NCBI RefSeq assembly: GCF_010367455.1
Contig: NZ_WRPR01000052.1
Location: 1 to 64,000 of the forward strand
Length of the DNA stretch: 64,000 nucleotides
Origin: Candidatus Laterigemmans baculatus
GTDB taxonomy: Bacteria; Planctomycetota; Planctomycetia; Pirellulales; Pirellulaceae
Direction of reading: 5' to 3'
A program made the position numbers and the translations under genes. Position 1 is the first letter of the stretch. Every line of letters starts with the position of its first letter. Below the pieces are notes generated by a model. The model made no database searches, was not told the origin of the DNA, and saw only the letters and a list, made by a program, of their open reading frames with translations. Positions 9,060 to 19,459 of this stretch are shown here, piece by piece.

Positions 9060-11624
<2,565 letters not shown>

Positions 11625-11627
<3 letters not shown>

Positions 11628-11818
11628 GTTCTGTTAGGAAAGCCCGAAACCACACCCTCCCTCGGGGAGGGTCGTGAGGGACGAGCGGGGAGGGCAAGGC
11701 GCAACGTTGAGCCGTCAACGCGGCTAGACTCAGCAGACCCTCCCCGGGCCTAAGAGCCCGACCCTCCCGGGGGGGAGGGTGACGGGGGAAAGGGAGCTTC
11801 CCGACAGAGCCTGCCCCT
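11625..11818. repeat. Element with inverted ends (AGGTTCTG... / ...CAGAGCCTG), type H interior
   Basis: The left end TAGGTTCTGTTAGGAAAGC (11625-11643) is roughly inverted at the right end (AGCTTCCCGACAGAGCCTG, ending about 11815). The interior consists of GC-rich palindromic modules: CCCTCCCTCGGGGAGGG, a GACGAGCGGGGAGGG motif, and CCCTCCCCGGGCCTAAGAGCCCGACC. The same modules recur near 27.25, 42.5 and 55.4-55.6 kb. The first three bases are the clpC stop codon. Confidence 0.75.
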
Positions 11819-11850
11819 GGTTGCATCCTCAACCCAAATCGTCATTCGAA

Positions 11851-11884
11851 CCCGCCCATCGCTTGCGATTGGGCGGGTTTTTTA
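11851..11884 (+). terminator. Rho-independent terminator downstream of clpC
   Basis: A strong hairpin, CCCGCCCATCGC ... GCGATTGGGCGGG (12-bp stem with one bulge, 2-nt loop), is followed by TTTTTTATT. It lies about 220 bp after the clpC stop, beyond the inserted repeat element. The element may therefore have been inserted between clpC and its original terminator. Confidence 0.9.
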
Positions 11885-11923
11885 TTGCCCCGCGGGGGGA
11901 TCACCGCCGGCTGAAGCAGCGCT

Positions 11924-12013
11924 CTAGCCCGGATTATGCATCAGCCGCCGGGCGCTAGCCCCCGGTTTCTGAAAAACGCTATGACAACCGGACGCTAGCG
12001 CGTGGCGGCTGAT
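11924..12013. repeat. Family C palindromic repeat, copy 1
   Basis: Imperfect palindrome starting ATCAGCCGCCGGGCGCTAGC and ending GCTAGCGCGTGGCGGCTGAT, with inner CCCCCGGTTT / AACCGGACG arms. The outer sequence CTAGCCCGGATTATGC is also shared with other copies. Seven copies occur in this window. No coding potential is assigned, although frames through it stay open. Confidence 0.9.
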
Positions 12014-12044
12014 TCCAGTCAGTCCAACGCCTGAACAATCGGGG

Positions 12045-12110
12045 CTAGCTGCTGGCAACGAGGGCGGCCACGGCGCAGGCGCACAAGTACCACCAGTGAT
12101 AGGGACGCAT
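12045..12110 (-). CDS. Possible 21-residue hydrophobic peptide
   Basis: The frame encodes MRPYHWWYLCACAVAALVAS plus one Ser: a short basic and aromatic start followed by one hydrophobic helix, as in small membrane proteins. AGGA lies about 8 nt upstream of the ATG. The surrounding 709-bp gap (11628-12336) otherwise contains only repeats. There is no independent support for translation; this is recorded as a possibility only. Confidence 0.25.
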   Translation of the reverse strand: MRPYHWWYLCACAVAALVASS

Positions 12111-12180
12111 CGCGGAAGTCCTGCTTGCGGAAAAGGAAAAAGAACTGCTCGGAGCAACAAGCAACCGCTGTGCCGGGGCT

Positions 12181-12218
12181 GAGTACTGAGTACTGCGCAC
12201 TGAGTACTGCGCACTGAG
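12181..12218. repeat. AGTACTGAGTACTG microrepeat
   Basis: Near-tandem copies of a 13-15-bp palindromic motif built on AGTACTGAGTACTG. Shorter copies lie at about 7088-7103, 14112-14127, 15419-15431 and 52722-52745, each in a short intergenic gap. Their spread suggests an amplifying low-complexity motif rather than an operator for one gene. Confidence 0.7.
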
Positions 12219-12336
12219 CACCAAAACCACCTAACCCGCAAACTCCACTCAAGCCGCAAAGCCTGAGCAGCCGATACTCTCTCCAGGGCCCGCTCCCCTG
12301 CGCTTTTGGTTGTCCCTTTCGCTCGGCACTCCGCTC

Positions 12337-13197
12337 ATGGCTTCGGTCGCTCCCACCGACGATTCGCGATCCTCCGACGGCCCGATCACCCGCTGGGTCA
12401 CTGACTGGGGCACGATCGTCGTCGACGGGCTGACGATGGTCGGCGACATCACGCTGTTTGCTTGGCAGATGTGTGTGTGGATGTTCACGCGGCTTCCGCT
12501 GCAAGGGACGCTGCTTCCGAACTTCTATCAAGTCGGCGTGCTGAGCCTCCCGGTGGTCGCCTTGACCGGGACGTTCATTGGCATGGTCCTGGCTGTGCAG
12601 AGCTACTATCAATTCGCCTCGATCGGGCTCGAGAGCCGGCTCGGCGGGGTCATCAACATGTCGCTCGTCCGCGAACTCGGACCGGTTTTGGCAGCGACGA
12701 TGCTGGCCGGCCGGGTGGGCAGCGCGATGGCCGCGGTGCTGGGGACGATGCGAGTTACCGAGCAGATCGACGCCCTGGAAACGATGGGAGCCGACCCGAT
12801 CCACTACCTGGTCGTGCCCCGATTCCTGGCCTGCATCCTGCTGATCCCGGCGCTGACCGTGATGGCCGACTTCATGGGGATCGTCGGGGGATACTTCTAC
12901 AGCGTGATCATTCTGGGAATCGACCACGCGGCGTACCAGACGAACAGCCGGGAGTTTGTCGGCGGGTTCGATTTTTTCAGCGGCATCTTCAAAAGCGTGT
13001 TTTTTGGCGGCGTGATCGCGGTGGTCAGCTGCTACCGCGGCTTCCACTGTTTGCCGGGAGCCGAAGGGGTGGGCCGAGCGGCGACGGCTGCGTTTGTGTA
13101 CTCGTTCGTTTTGATTCTGGCGATCGACCTCGTTCTGAACATCTTGCTCGACGCGATCTACTTTGCGCTGTGGCAACACAGCGCCACGATCCTTTAA
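12337..13197 (+). CDS. mlaE: MlaE-family lipid ABC transporter permease
   Basis: Integral inner-membrane permease of a phospholipid/MCE transporter, 286 residues from the ATG at 12337 (a TTG at 12310 is also open). The family core is clear: 'TGTFIGMVLAVQSYYQF', 'LVRELGPVLAATMLAGR', 'EQIDALETMGADPIHYLV' and 'MADFMGIVGGYF', the cytoplasmic coupling helix with its EQIDAL motif. It is followed at 20 bp by mlaF and then mlaD, so the three form a probable operon for lipid movement between the inner and outer membranes. Direction of transport cannot be read from sequence. Confidence 0.93.
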   Translation: MASVAPTDDSRSSDGPITRWVTDWGTIVVDGLTMVGDITLFAWQMCVWMFTRLPLQGTLLPNFYQVGVLSLPVVALTGTFIGMVLAVQSYYQFASIGLESRLGGVINMSLVRELGPVLAATMLAGRVGSAMAAVLGTMRVTEQIDALETMGADPIHYLVVPRFLACILLIPALTVMADFMGIVGGYFYSVIILGIDHAAYQTNSREFVGGFDFFSGIFKSVFFGGVIAVVSCYRGFHCLPGAEGVGRAATAAFVYSFVLILAIDLVLNILLDAIYFALWQHSATIL

Positions 13198-13217
13198 CCC
13201 GAGCGACTTTTTCCGTG

Positions 13218-14108
13218 ATGACCGAACCCATCGCTGCCCCGGAGTTCGACGAGAGTCGCCTTTCGCTCCGCGAAAGTTGCGGATCCTCCGAACCAAATGA
13301 CTCGAACGATGCACCGCTGGTCGAAGCGGACGACGTCAGCGTCCAGTTCGCTGGTCAATCGATCCTCAAAGAGGTCACGTTGCGGATTCCCCGCGGGCAG
13401 ACGCTGGCGATCATCGGCGAGAGCGGCTGCGGCAAGACGGTGTTGATGAAGACCCTGATCGGTCTGGTGAAGCCGACTTCCGGACGGGTGCTGTTCGACG
13501 GAAACGACCTCAGCTCGCTAAATTACGCGGCGCTAACCGAGACGCGGCGGCGGCTCGGGTTCGTGTTCCAGAACGCGGCTTTGTTCGACAGCATGACGAT
13601 CTTCCAAAACGTCGCCTTTCCTCTTCGCCAGCACGAACAGCTCTCGCCCGAGGAGATCGAGGCGGAAGTCATGCAGCGGTTGGCCGAAGTCGGCTTGCCC
13701 GATGAAGTCGCTCGCAAACGACCGGCCGAACTCTCCGGCGGGATGCGGAAGCGGGTGGGACTCGCGCGGGCGCTAATCCTCAAGCCCGAGTTGGTGTTGT
13801 ATGACGAACCGACCACCGGACTCGACCCGATCATGAGCGACGTGATCAACGAGCTGATCCTCTCGACTCGCCGCAAGTATCCGGTGACCAGCGTGATCGT
13901 GACCCACGACATGCGGACCGCCCGCAAAGTGGCCGACCGCGTCCTGATGCTCTTTCCCCGCACTCGACTGCGGAGCGACCAGTCGCAGATCCTGTTCGAC
14001 GGTCCGCCGAGCCAGCTCGAGCACGCGGAGGATCGTCGCGTCCGCCAGTTCGTTCGCGGCGAAGCGGGCGAGCGGCTGATGGAGCTGCGAGCCAGCCAGA
14101 ACGAGTGA
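13218..14108 (+). CDS. mlaF: MlaF-family lipid ABC transporter ATPase
   Basis: ATPase partner of MlaE, 296 residues from the ATG at 13218. Walker A 'GESGCGKTVLMKT' (about residues 70-82), Q-loop 'FVFQNAALFDSMT', signature 'LSGGMRKRVGLARAL', Walker B 'LVLYDEPTTGLDP' and switch His in 'IVTHDM' are intact. The first 35 or so residues are a poorly conserved leader that contains a copy of repeat family A, read as 'ESRLSLRESCG'. The core ABC domain begins at 'LVEADDVSVQF'. The repeat therefore either was accepted as coding sequence or marks a wrongly early start; a later in-frame start that keeps the whole domain is not obvious. Confidence 0.92.
   Translation: MTEPIAAPEFDESRLSLRESCGSSEPNDSNDAPLVEADDVSVQFAGQSILKEVTLRIPRGQTLAIIGESGCGKTVLMKTLIGLVKPTSGRVLFDGNDLSSLNYAALTETRRRLGFVFQNAALFDSMTIFQNVAFPLRQHEQLSPEEIEAEVMQRLAEVGLPDEVARKRPAELSGGMRKRVGLARALILKPELVLYDEPTTGLDPIMSDVINELILSTRRKYPVTSVIVTHDMRTARKVADRVLMLFPRTRLRSDQSQILFDGPPSQLEHAEDRRVRQFVRGEAGERLMELRASQNE
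13254..13282. repeat. Family A hairpin repeat inside mlaF
   Basis: GTCGCCTTTCGCTCCGCGAA and the following AGTTGCGG match the inverted orientation of the array at 1734-1938, including the palindrome CTTTCGCTCCGCGAAAG. It lies near codons 13-21 of mlaF and preserves the frame. Confidence 0.9.
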
Positions 14109-14172
14109 TCCCAGTACTCAGTACTCAGTCCCCAACTTCCCCTTTCCTTCGATCCTGCGGCTGTCGCGAATC

Positions 14173-15411
14173 ATGGACGAAAATCGCATGCGGTTCGGTG
14201 TCGGCGTCTTGGTCGTCGCATCGCTTGGGATCGCCGTGATCCTCACCTTCTTCTTTGGTGCCTACCCGAATCTGTTCGCCGGGCGGTACACGATCAACGT
14301 CCGCTTCGATGAAGCTCCGGGCGTCAGCGTCGATACGCCGGTGCTCAAGAACGGGATGCGGATCGGCCGCGTCGTCGATACGCAACTGCTGCTCGGCGAC
14401 GGTCCGGAAGAGAAGGAAGGCGTCCTGCTGACGCTGGAGATCGACGACGATTATCCGTTGCGGCTGGACCAGGTTCCGCGAGTCACCAGCGGATCGCTGA
14501 TCACCGGCGACGCGCAGATCGAGTTTGTCCGGGCGACCAAGCCGCAGCTGGTCAGCATGTTTGACGGTCAAGCCGGCACGGCTCCCAACAACGAGCTGGA
14601 TCCGGCCGAGCAGGAGCTCGCCCAACAGCCGATGCGCGGAGGGATCTATCTCGAGTGGGGGGAAGTCGAAACCGACCCGCTGGAGATGGTCGTCGAGCTT
14701 GAGGACGAAGTCCGCAGCACGCTCGCGACGATCCAGCAGGCGGGCGAGTCGATCGAATCGGCCGGTCGCTCGGTCAACCGCGTGGCGGTTCAAGTCGAGC
14801 AGCTGCTCGGCGGCGAGGAGGGAGAGATCCGCGAGCTCGCCCGCCGCGCCCGCTCGGCGATCGAGAACTTCGACCTGGCCCTGCAGGACGTGCGACAAGT
14901 GATCGGCAACCCCGAGCTGCAGGAATCGCTGCGAGCTTCGGTCGAACGGTTCCCGGCCTTTTTGGATGAAGCCCAACAGACACTGCAGACGACCCAGCGG
15001 ACGCTCGAGAGCTTCGAGCGCGTCGGCGCGGCTGCCGAACGGACGGTGCTCTCGGCGGAGAAAACGGCCGAAAACATCGCCCAGTTCACCGATCCGCTAG
15101 CCGAGAATGGCGAGGAGCTGGTGGCCACGCTGATGCGGAGCCTAGGGAACTTCGACCGCACGGTGGTGCAAATCGGCGACTTCAGCGAACAGCTCAACCG
15201 GGGCGACGGATCGCTGCGGCGGTTGCTCGAGGACGACGAGCTGTACTATCAGGTCAAACGGGTGATGGACAACGTCGAGACCGCCTCGGTTCGCATCCAA
15301 CCGATCTTGGAAGACGTCCGCGTGCTGAGCGACAAGCTGGCCCGCGACCCCCGCCAGCTCGGCGTCAAAGGAGCCCTCGACCCGCGACCGTCGGGAATCG
15401 GGTTCAAGTGA
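14173..15411 (+). CDS. mlaD: MlaD-like MCE-domain lipid-binding protein
   Basis: Periplasmic substrate-binding subunit of the MCE transporter, 412 residues. It has one N-terminal transmembrane anchor (about 8-28), a single MCE/MlaD domain (about 40-140; 'YTINVRFDEAPGVSVDTPVLKNG' fits the family), then a long helical region (about 170-390) of repeated 'RTLESFERVGAAAERTV'-like segments predicted to be coiled-coil. It is more than twice the length of E. coli MlaD (183) and resembles long-helix MCE proteins that build a tunnel or needle. It is third in the mlaEFD operon; no mlaC or mlaB gene lies nearby. Confidence 0.88.
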   Translation: MDENRMRFGVGVLVVASLGIAVILTFFFGAYPNLFAGRYTINVRFDEAPGVSVDTPVLKNGMRIGRVVDTQLLLGDGPEEKEGVLLTLEIDDDYPLRLDQVPRVTSGSLITGDAQIEFVRATKPQLVSMFDGQAGTAPNNELDPAEQELAQQPMRGGIYLEWGEVETDPLEMVVELEDEVRSTLATIQQAGESIESAGRSVNRVAVQVEQLLGGEEGEIRELARRARSAIENFDLALQDVRQVIGNPELQESLRASVERFPAFLDEAQQTLQTTQRTLESFERVGAAAERTVLSAEKTAENIAQFTDPLAENGEELVATLMRSLGNFDRTVVQIGDFSEQLNRGDGSLRRLLEDDELYYQVKRVMDNVETASVRIQPILEDVRVLSDKLARDPRQLGVKGALDPRPSGIGFK

Positions 15412-15439
15412 GAGGCGAGAGTACTGAGTACTCGCCGCT

Positions 15440-15955
15440 CTACGGCAGCGGCATGCCGCCGGGAGGCAATTGCTGGGGCGGCGGGAGGACGACTGCCGGC
15501 CCGCTCGGGGCGACCGCTCCCACGGCCGGTGGCGCCGGAACGACTCCCGACCGCGATTGCTCGCGGAGCTGCTGAGCCCGATCGACGACCGCGGCGACCG
15601 GTGCGGTTTCCTTGGGGACCAGCTCGACGTCGATCACCCGCTCGTCGCGGATTTCCAGCGGCCAGAGGGTCTCGGTGATGAAGTCGAGCGGCGGGTACTG
15701 ATACCAGGGGGGATCGATCCGCTGGCGAATCGTCTCGGTGCGATATCCATCCCGCTCAACCCGAATTTCCCGCGTCCCGTAAAAAGTAAATGACGAGGCG
15801 GCGGGGGAAGTCCCGATGATTTGGTTATCGACGCTGACCAGCGCACCCGGCGGGTTGGTGCGAACCATCATGCGACGGCGGACACACCCAACCGTGGGGA
15901 GCGTAAGCAGAGCAGCGGCTAAGGCCATTCGGGCATGGCGGCGGGCGGGCTTCAT
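15440..15955 (-). CDS. PEGA-domain lipoprotein
   Basis: 171 residues. The signal peptide ends in a lipobox 'LPTVGC', so it is a lipoprotein of the envelope. A PEGA domain follows ('RTNPPGALVSVDNQIIGTSPAA' about 32-53, 'TREIRVERDGYRTE' about 61-74), the small beta-fold found in surface proteins. A Pro-rich tail ends the protein. Convergent with mlaD, so it is not part of that operon. Its role is unknown, presumably surface binding. Confidence 0.82.
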   Translation of the reverse strand: MKPARRHARMALAAALLTLPTVGCVRRRMMVRTNPPGALVSVDNQIIGTSPAASSFTFYGTREIRVERDGYRTETIRQRIDPPWYQYPPLDFITETLWPLEIRDERVIDVELVPKETAPVAAVVDRAQQLREQSRSGVVPAPPAVGAVAPSGPAVVLPPPQQLPPGGMPLP

Positions 15956-16006
15956 GGGGCTGCCTATAGCAACCCGCAGCGAGGCATGCCAAGGCAGATT
16001 CGTCCT

Positions 16007-16069
16007 CCCGCGGCATCAACGTGGGCTCCCGCGGGATCAACGCGGGCTCCCTGGGGATCAACGCGGGTC
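16007..16069. repeat. Three 21-bp tandem repeats
   Basis: Units start at 16007, 16028 and 16049, each a variant of CCCGCGGGATCAACGCGGGC. CCCGCG and CGCGGG within each unit are inverted, so each unit can form its own small hairpin. It lies between the divergent PEGA lipoprotein and PP2C genes. Confidence 0.85.
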
Positions 16070-16182
16070 GGCAGTCGACTAGGTTGTCGCTCCACCGGTA
16101 AATACAATAGCCAGCGCACATCGCCCAAACTGACGCACGGCACTCCTAGAACACGCCTCGCGAAGAACGCCACCCGAGACGC

Positions 16183-17496
16183 ATGCCGCAGCCCGCTGCC
16201 CAACCGGACGCCCCCTCACCGACCTCGATGGTCGAGTTCGCGGTGCTGTCCGACGTCGGCATGCGGCGGGCGAATAACCAGGATGCGGCGACGGCGCTGC
16301 CGGCCGACTCGGTCGAGCGGTACTGCACCCGCGGTCACCTGTTCGTCGTGGCCGACGGCATGGGGGCGCATGCAGCGGGCGAGCTGGCCAGCCGGATGGC
16401 GGTCGACACGATTCCGCACCAGTACTTGAAGCGATCCCAGGTGGGGGCGGCCGAGGCGCTGCGGCAATCGGTCCAGGAAGCGAACAACGAGATCCACCGG
16501 CGGGGGATGCAAAACCCCGAGTTCCACAACATGGGGACCACCGCCAGCGCTTTGGCACTGCTCCCCGATGGAGCGGTGATCGCTCACGTCGGCGACAGCC
16601 GCGTCTACCGCGCCCGCGGCAACGCCTTCGAGCAGCTGACGTTCGACCACAGCCTGGTCTGGGAGATGCAAGCCTCCGGGCAAGTCCATCCCGAGAGCAC
16701 GCTCAGCCAGTCGATCCCCAAAAACGTGATCACCCGTTCGCTCGGTCCGAGTGCCGATGTCCAGATCGACCTCGAAGGGCCCTGGCCGGTGCTCAAGGGG
16801 GATCGCTACTTGCTCTGCAGCGACGGGCTGACCGGGCAGGTCGACGACGAGGAGATTGGCGTCCTGCTCTGCTGTCTGCCGCCGCACCGAGCCGTGCGGG
16901 TATTGGTCGACTTGGCCAATCTACGCGGCGGGCAAGACAATATCACGGTGATCGCGGTCCAGGTCGTCGACGACCCCGGCCTGGCCGCCGGGATGAGTGC
17001 CCGCTCGATCAAGCGGCGGCGAAAGCTGCCTTCGGAACCGCTGCTGGCAACCACTGCCGCCTGCGTGCTCGCCACGTTGATTCTGCTGTTGCTCGAACAG
17101 CGGGGAACGGCGGTCGTGACCGCGATCCTCAGCCTCCTGGCGATCGGCTTTACCCTCCGCAGCTGGTTGCGTCCGGTCGACGTCCCGGTCCCTCCCGGAC
17201 CGCTCGGCGGCCACCGCACGGGCAGCCCCTACCGTCGCTATTCGATCAAGCCGAGCGACGCGTTGATCAATCGCCTCGGCGGGACCGTCCAGGCGCTCCG
17301 CGAAGCGGCGATCGACAAGGGCTGGAACCTGGACTGGAAGCAAGTCGACCAGCTTCAGGAGCAGGCCCGGGAAGCGCGGCAGCGGCAAGCGGGAGGCGAA
17401 GCGGTCCGCCTGCAAGCCGAAGCGATCATCGAGACGATGCAGCAGCTCCGCGACCAGCACAACCGCCAAGCCAGCGACTCGACCCTCGACATTTAA
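16183..17496 (+). CDS. PP2C-family serine/threonine phosphatase with membrane segment
   Basis: Metal-dependent protein phosphatase, 437 residues. Motifs: 'SDVGMRRANNQDA' (about 24-36), 'VVADGMGAH' with metal-binding Asp, 'IAHVGDSRVYRARG', 'LCSDGLTGQV' and 'GGQDNITVIAVQV' (about 248-260); the metal ligands are complete. Two hydrophobic helices follow (about 287-330), then a C-terminal helical, Gln-rich domain of about 100 residues of unknown fold. The catalytic domain should be cytoplasmic, dephosphorylating targets of Hanks-type kinases. No kinase gene lies in the window. Confidence 0.9.
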   Translation: MPQPAAQPDAPSPTSMVEFAVLSDVGMRRANNQDAATALPADSVERYCTRGHLFVVADGMGAHAAGELASRMAVDTIPHQYLKRSQVGAAEALRQSVQEANNEIHRRGMQNPEFHNMGTTASALALLPDGAVIAHVGDSRVYRARGNAFEQLTFDHSLVWEMQASGQVHPESTLSQSIPKNVITRSLGPSADVQIDLEGPWPVLKGDRYLLCSDGLTGQVDDEEIGVLLCCLPPHRAVRVLVDLANLRGGQDNITVIAVQVVDDPGLAAGMSARSIKRRRKLPSEPLLATTAACVLATLILLLLEQRGTAVVTAILSLLAIGFTLRSWLRPVDVPVPPGPLGGHRTGSPYRRYSIKPSDALINRLGGTVQALREAAIDKGWNLDWKQVDQLQEQAREARQRQAGGEAVRLQAEAIIETMQQLRDQHNRQASDSTLDI

Positions 17497-17504
17497 GGGA
17501 AACG

Positions 17505-17641
17505 GTGTCCGGTGGCCGGGAGCCGGGAGCCGGGAGCCGGGAGCCGGGAGCCGGGAGATGAGAATGGAATTTGATATCTCAGATAAAATCTCAGATTCTT
17601 CCGGCCACCGGCCACCGGCCACCGGCCACCGGACACCGGTT
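17505..17641. repeat. CCGGGAG and CCGGCCA tandem repeats with inverted arms
   Basis: About six copies of the heptamer CCGGGAG (17515-17557), then a short AT-rich stretch, then several copies of CCGGCCA (17600-17635). The outer parts, CGGTGTCCGGTGGCCGG and CCGGCCACCGGACACCG, are inverted. The sequence lies immediately after the PP2C stop and can form a long GC-rich hairpin. Confidence 0.85.
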
Positions 17642-17712
17642 CGCATTTCTGAGGTTTCGCTCGACGCCGCCCGCTTGCTACGCTCCGGCCGCATTTCAGC
17701 CCCCGGATCGGC

Positions 17713-18909
17713 ATGCCCACTCGGCTCACACGTTACATCCTGGCGGAGATTCTCAAGATCTTCTCCGTCGCGCTGTTGGTCCTGACGGTCCTGATCTTGT
17801 TGATCGGGGTCGGGCGCGAGCTGTTGCGCGAAGGGCTCGGCGTGATGGCGGTGCTCAGCCTGCTGCCGTACGTGCTGCCGATGAGCCTGCAGTTCGCGCT
17901 TCCCGCGACGATGCTGTTTTCGGTCTGCTGCGTGTATGGGCGGATGTCGGCCGACGGCGAGATCTCCACGATCAAGGCTTCGGGAATTTCTCCGCTCCGC
18001 GTGATGCAGCCGGCGTTCGTGTTCGCCGCCCTGCTCAGCCCGTTCGCGGTCTATCTCAGCGACATCGCGGTCTCCTGGGGCCGGCCGGGAGCCAAGCAGG
18101 TGATGATGCATTCGATCGAGGATGTCGTCTACCGGATGCTCCGCGCCCAGCGTTCCTACAGCTCGCCCAAGGGCTTTTCGATCCACGTGCTCGACGTCGA
18201 CGGTCGGCGGCTGCTCTACCCGACAGTGACGATGCACCTCAAATCGTCCGGCGAGCCGGTCACCTGGACCGCTCGCGAAGGAGGCATGTCGCTGAATCCC
18301 ACCGACGAGACGCTGACCCTCCGCGTCGTCGACTGCCGCGTCTCCTACGGCGACCGCTATCAGGCGATCCTGCCCGACGGGACCGAGATCCCGATCCCGC
18401 TCGACATGGTGCTGCGGAAAGGCTCGGTCAGCAGCACCAGCCCGAGCGAGCTGCCGCTGCGGGTGATGGGTCCCGAAGCGATCCGCCAGGAGCGGGCCAA
18501 CGAGGCGAACCGCCAGCGGCTGGCGGCCCAGACCGGTTTTTCGCTGATCTCCGCCCGCTGGGGTGAGCTCGGTGGACCTCGCGGACAGACGCTCGAAAAC
18601 GAGATTCACGCGGGCGAAGCGCGGCTGATCCGGCTCCGCACCGAGCCCTGGCGGCGGTGGGCTGGCGGCTTCAGTTGCTTCTTCTTCGTCCTCGTCGGCG
18701 TCCCGCTGGCAATCCGCATGAAGAGCGCCGACTACTGGACCAGCTTCGGGATGTGTTTTGTCCCGATCCTGCTCGTCTACTACCCGCTGCTGCAGTTCGG
18801 CCTCGACAGCGCCAAGGACGGCACGCTGCCCCCTTACTGCGTGTGGATGGGCAACGGCCTGCTGCTGACCGCCGGCGGCTTCCTGACCAAACACGTCTAC
18901 CGCTACTGA
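17713..18909 (+). CDS. LptF/LptG-family LPS export permease
   Basis: Inner-membrane permease of the YjgP/YjgQ family, 398 residues. It has transmembrane helices near the N-terminus (about 12-38, 55-78, 95-118), a central periplasmic beta domain (about 135-300), and C-terminal helices ('WAGGFSCFFFVLVGVPLAI', about 316-334, and two more). The N-terminal pattern 'LTRYILAEILKIFSVALLVL' and 'EISTIKASGISPLRVMQP' are family features. It should form the membrane part of the machine that lifts lipopolysaccharide to the outer membrane. Only one such gene is here, and no lptB; partners must be elsewhere. Confidence 0.88.
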   Translation: MPTRLTRYILAEILKIFSVALLVLTVLILLIGVGRELLREGLGVMAVLSLLPYVLPMSLQFALPATMLFSVCCVYGRMSADGEISTIKASGISPLRVMQPAFVFAALLSPFAVYLSDIAVSWGRPGAKQVMMHSIEDVVYRMLRAQRSYSSPKGFSIHVLDVDGRRLLYPTVTMHLKSSGEPVTWTAREGGMSLNPTDETLTLRVVDCRVSYGDRYQAILPDGTEIPIPLDMVLRKGSVSSTSPSELPLRVMGPEAIRQERANEANRQRLAAQTGFSLISARWGELGGPRGQTLENEIHAGEARLIRLRTEPWRRWAGGFSCFFFVLVGVPLAIRMKSADYWTSFGMCFVPILLVYYPLLQFGLDSAKDGTLPPYCVWMGNGLLLTAGGFLTKHVYRY

Positions 18910-18986
18910 ACCTCCTCCGGTACGATTCGCAGTTCCCGCATTACGGACAAATTCGCTTTCTTTTCGGTCACCGGAGGACCCACCGA

Positions 18987-19259
18987 ATGTCGACCCGCAT
19001 TCCGCTGAGCAAAGCTGACGAACGCGCCCGCCTGCAACGCGATCGCCTCGATCTGTCGATCGCCGAAATGGGCCTCTCGGTGCGGACCACCAACTGCTTG
19101 GAAGAGACCGGGATCTTCACCGTCCGCGACCTGCTCGGGGCGACCCCCAAGCGGTTGCTGAGCATCTCGAACTTCGGCGAAAAGACGCTCGAAGAAGTCT
19201 ACGGAGCGCTCGAGCAACTCGGCTTCTACCGCCCAGGCCGCAAACCGGTCGAAGTTTAG
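18987..19259 (+). CDS. Stand-alone RNA polymerase alpha-CTD-like protein
   Basis: 90 residues starting at ATG 18987, with a GGAGG ribosome binding site at 18972-18976. Residues about 27-83 ('LSVRTTNCLEETGIFTVRDL', 'LLSISNFGEKTLEEVYGAL') match the C-terminal domain of RpoA (LSVR..NCL...I.TV.DL, L..I.NFG.KSLEEI...L), a helix-hairpin-helix module that binds UP elements and activators. There is no alpha N-terminal domain, so it cannot assemble as an alpha subunit. It might bind DNA or transcription factors as a free decoy or regulator. It lies 77 bp after the LPS permease and may be co-transcribed. Confidence 0.85.
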   Translation: MSTRIPLSKADERARLQRDRLDLSIAEMGLSVRTTNCLEETGIFTVRDLLGATPKRLLSISNFGEKTLEEVYGALEQLGFYRPGRKPVEV

Positions 19260-19317
19260 GGCGGACGGATTGGAACAGGCTGATAGCCCGCAATCCTTGA
19301 CTGGGCATGCATTGACG

Positions 19318-19421
19318 ATCAGCCGCCACACGCTAGCCCGGATTATTCATCAGCCGCCGGGCGCTAGCCCCCGGTTCTCGAAAACGCCGCAAGAACCGGA
19401 CGCTAGCGCGTGGCGGCTGAT
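19318..19421. repeat. Family C palindromic repeat, copy 2
   Basis: Starts ATCAGCCGCCACACGCTAGC and ends GCTAGCGCGTGGCGGCTGAT. It contains CTAGCCCGGATTATTCATCA and a full inner palindrome as in copy 1, and lies between the convergent alpha-CTD-like and PQQ-propeller genes. Confidence 0.92.
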
Positions 19422-19459
19422 TACATTGGCGGCTTGCCATGCCTCTACTGCGATAGGTA

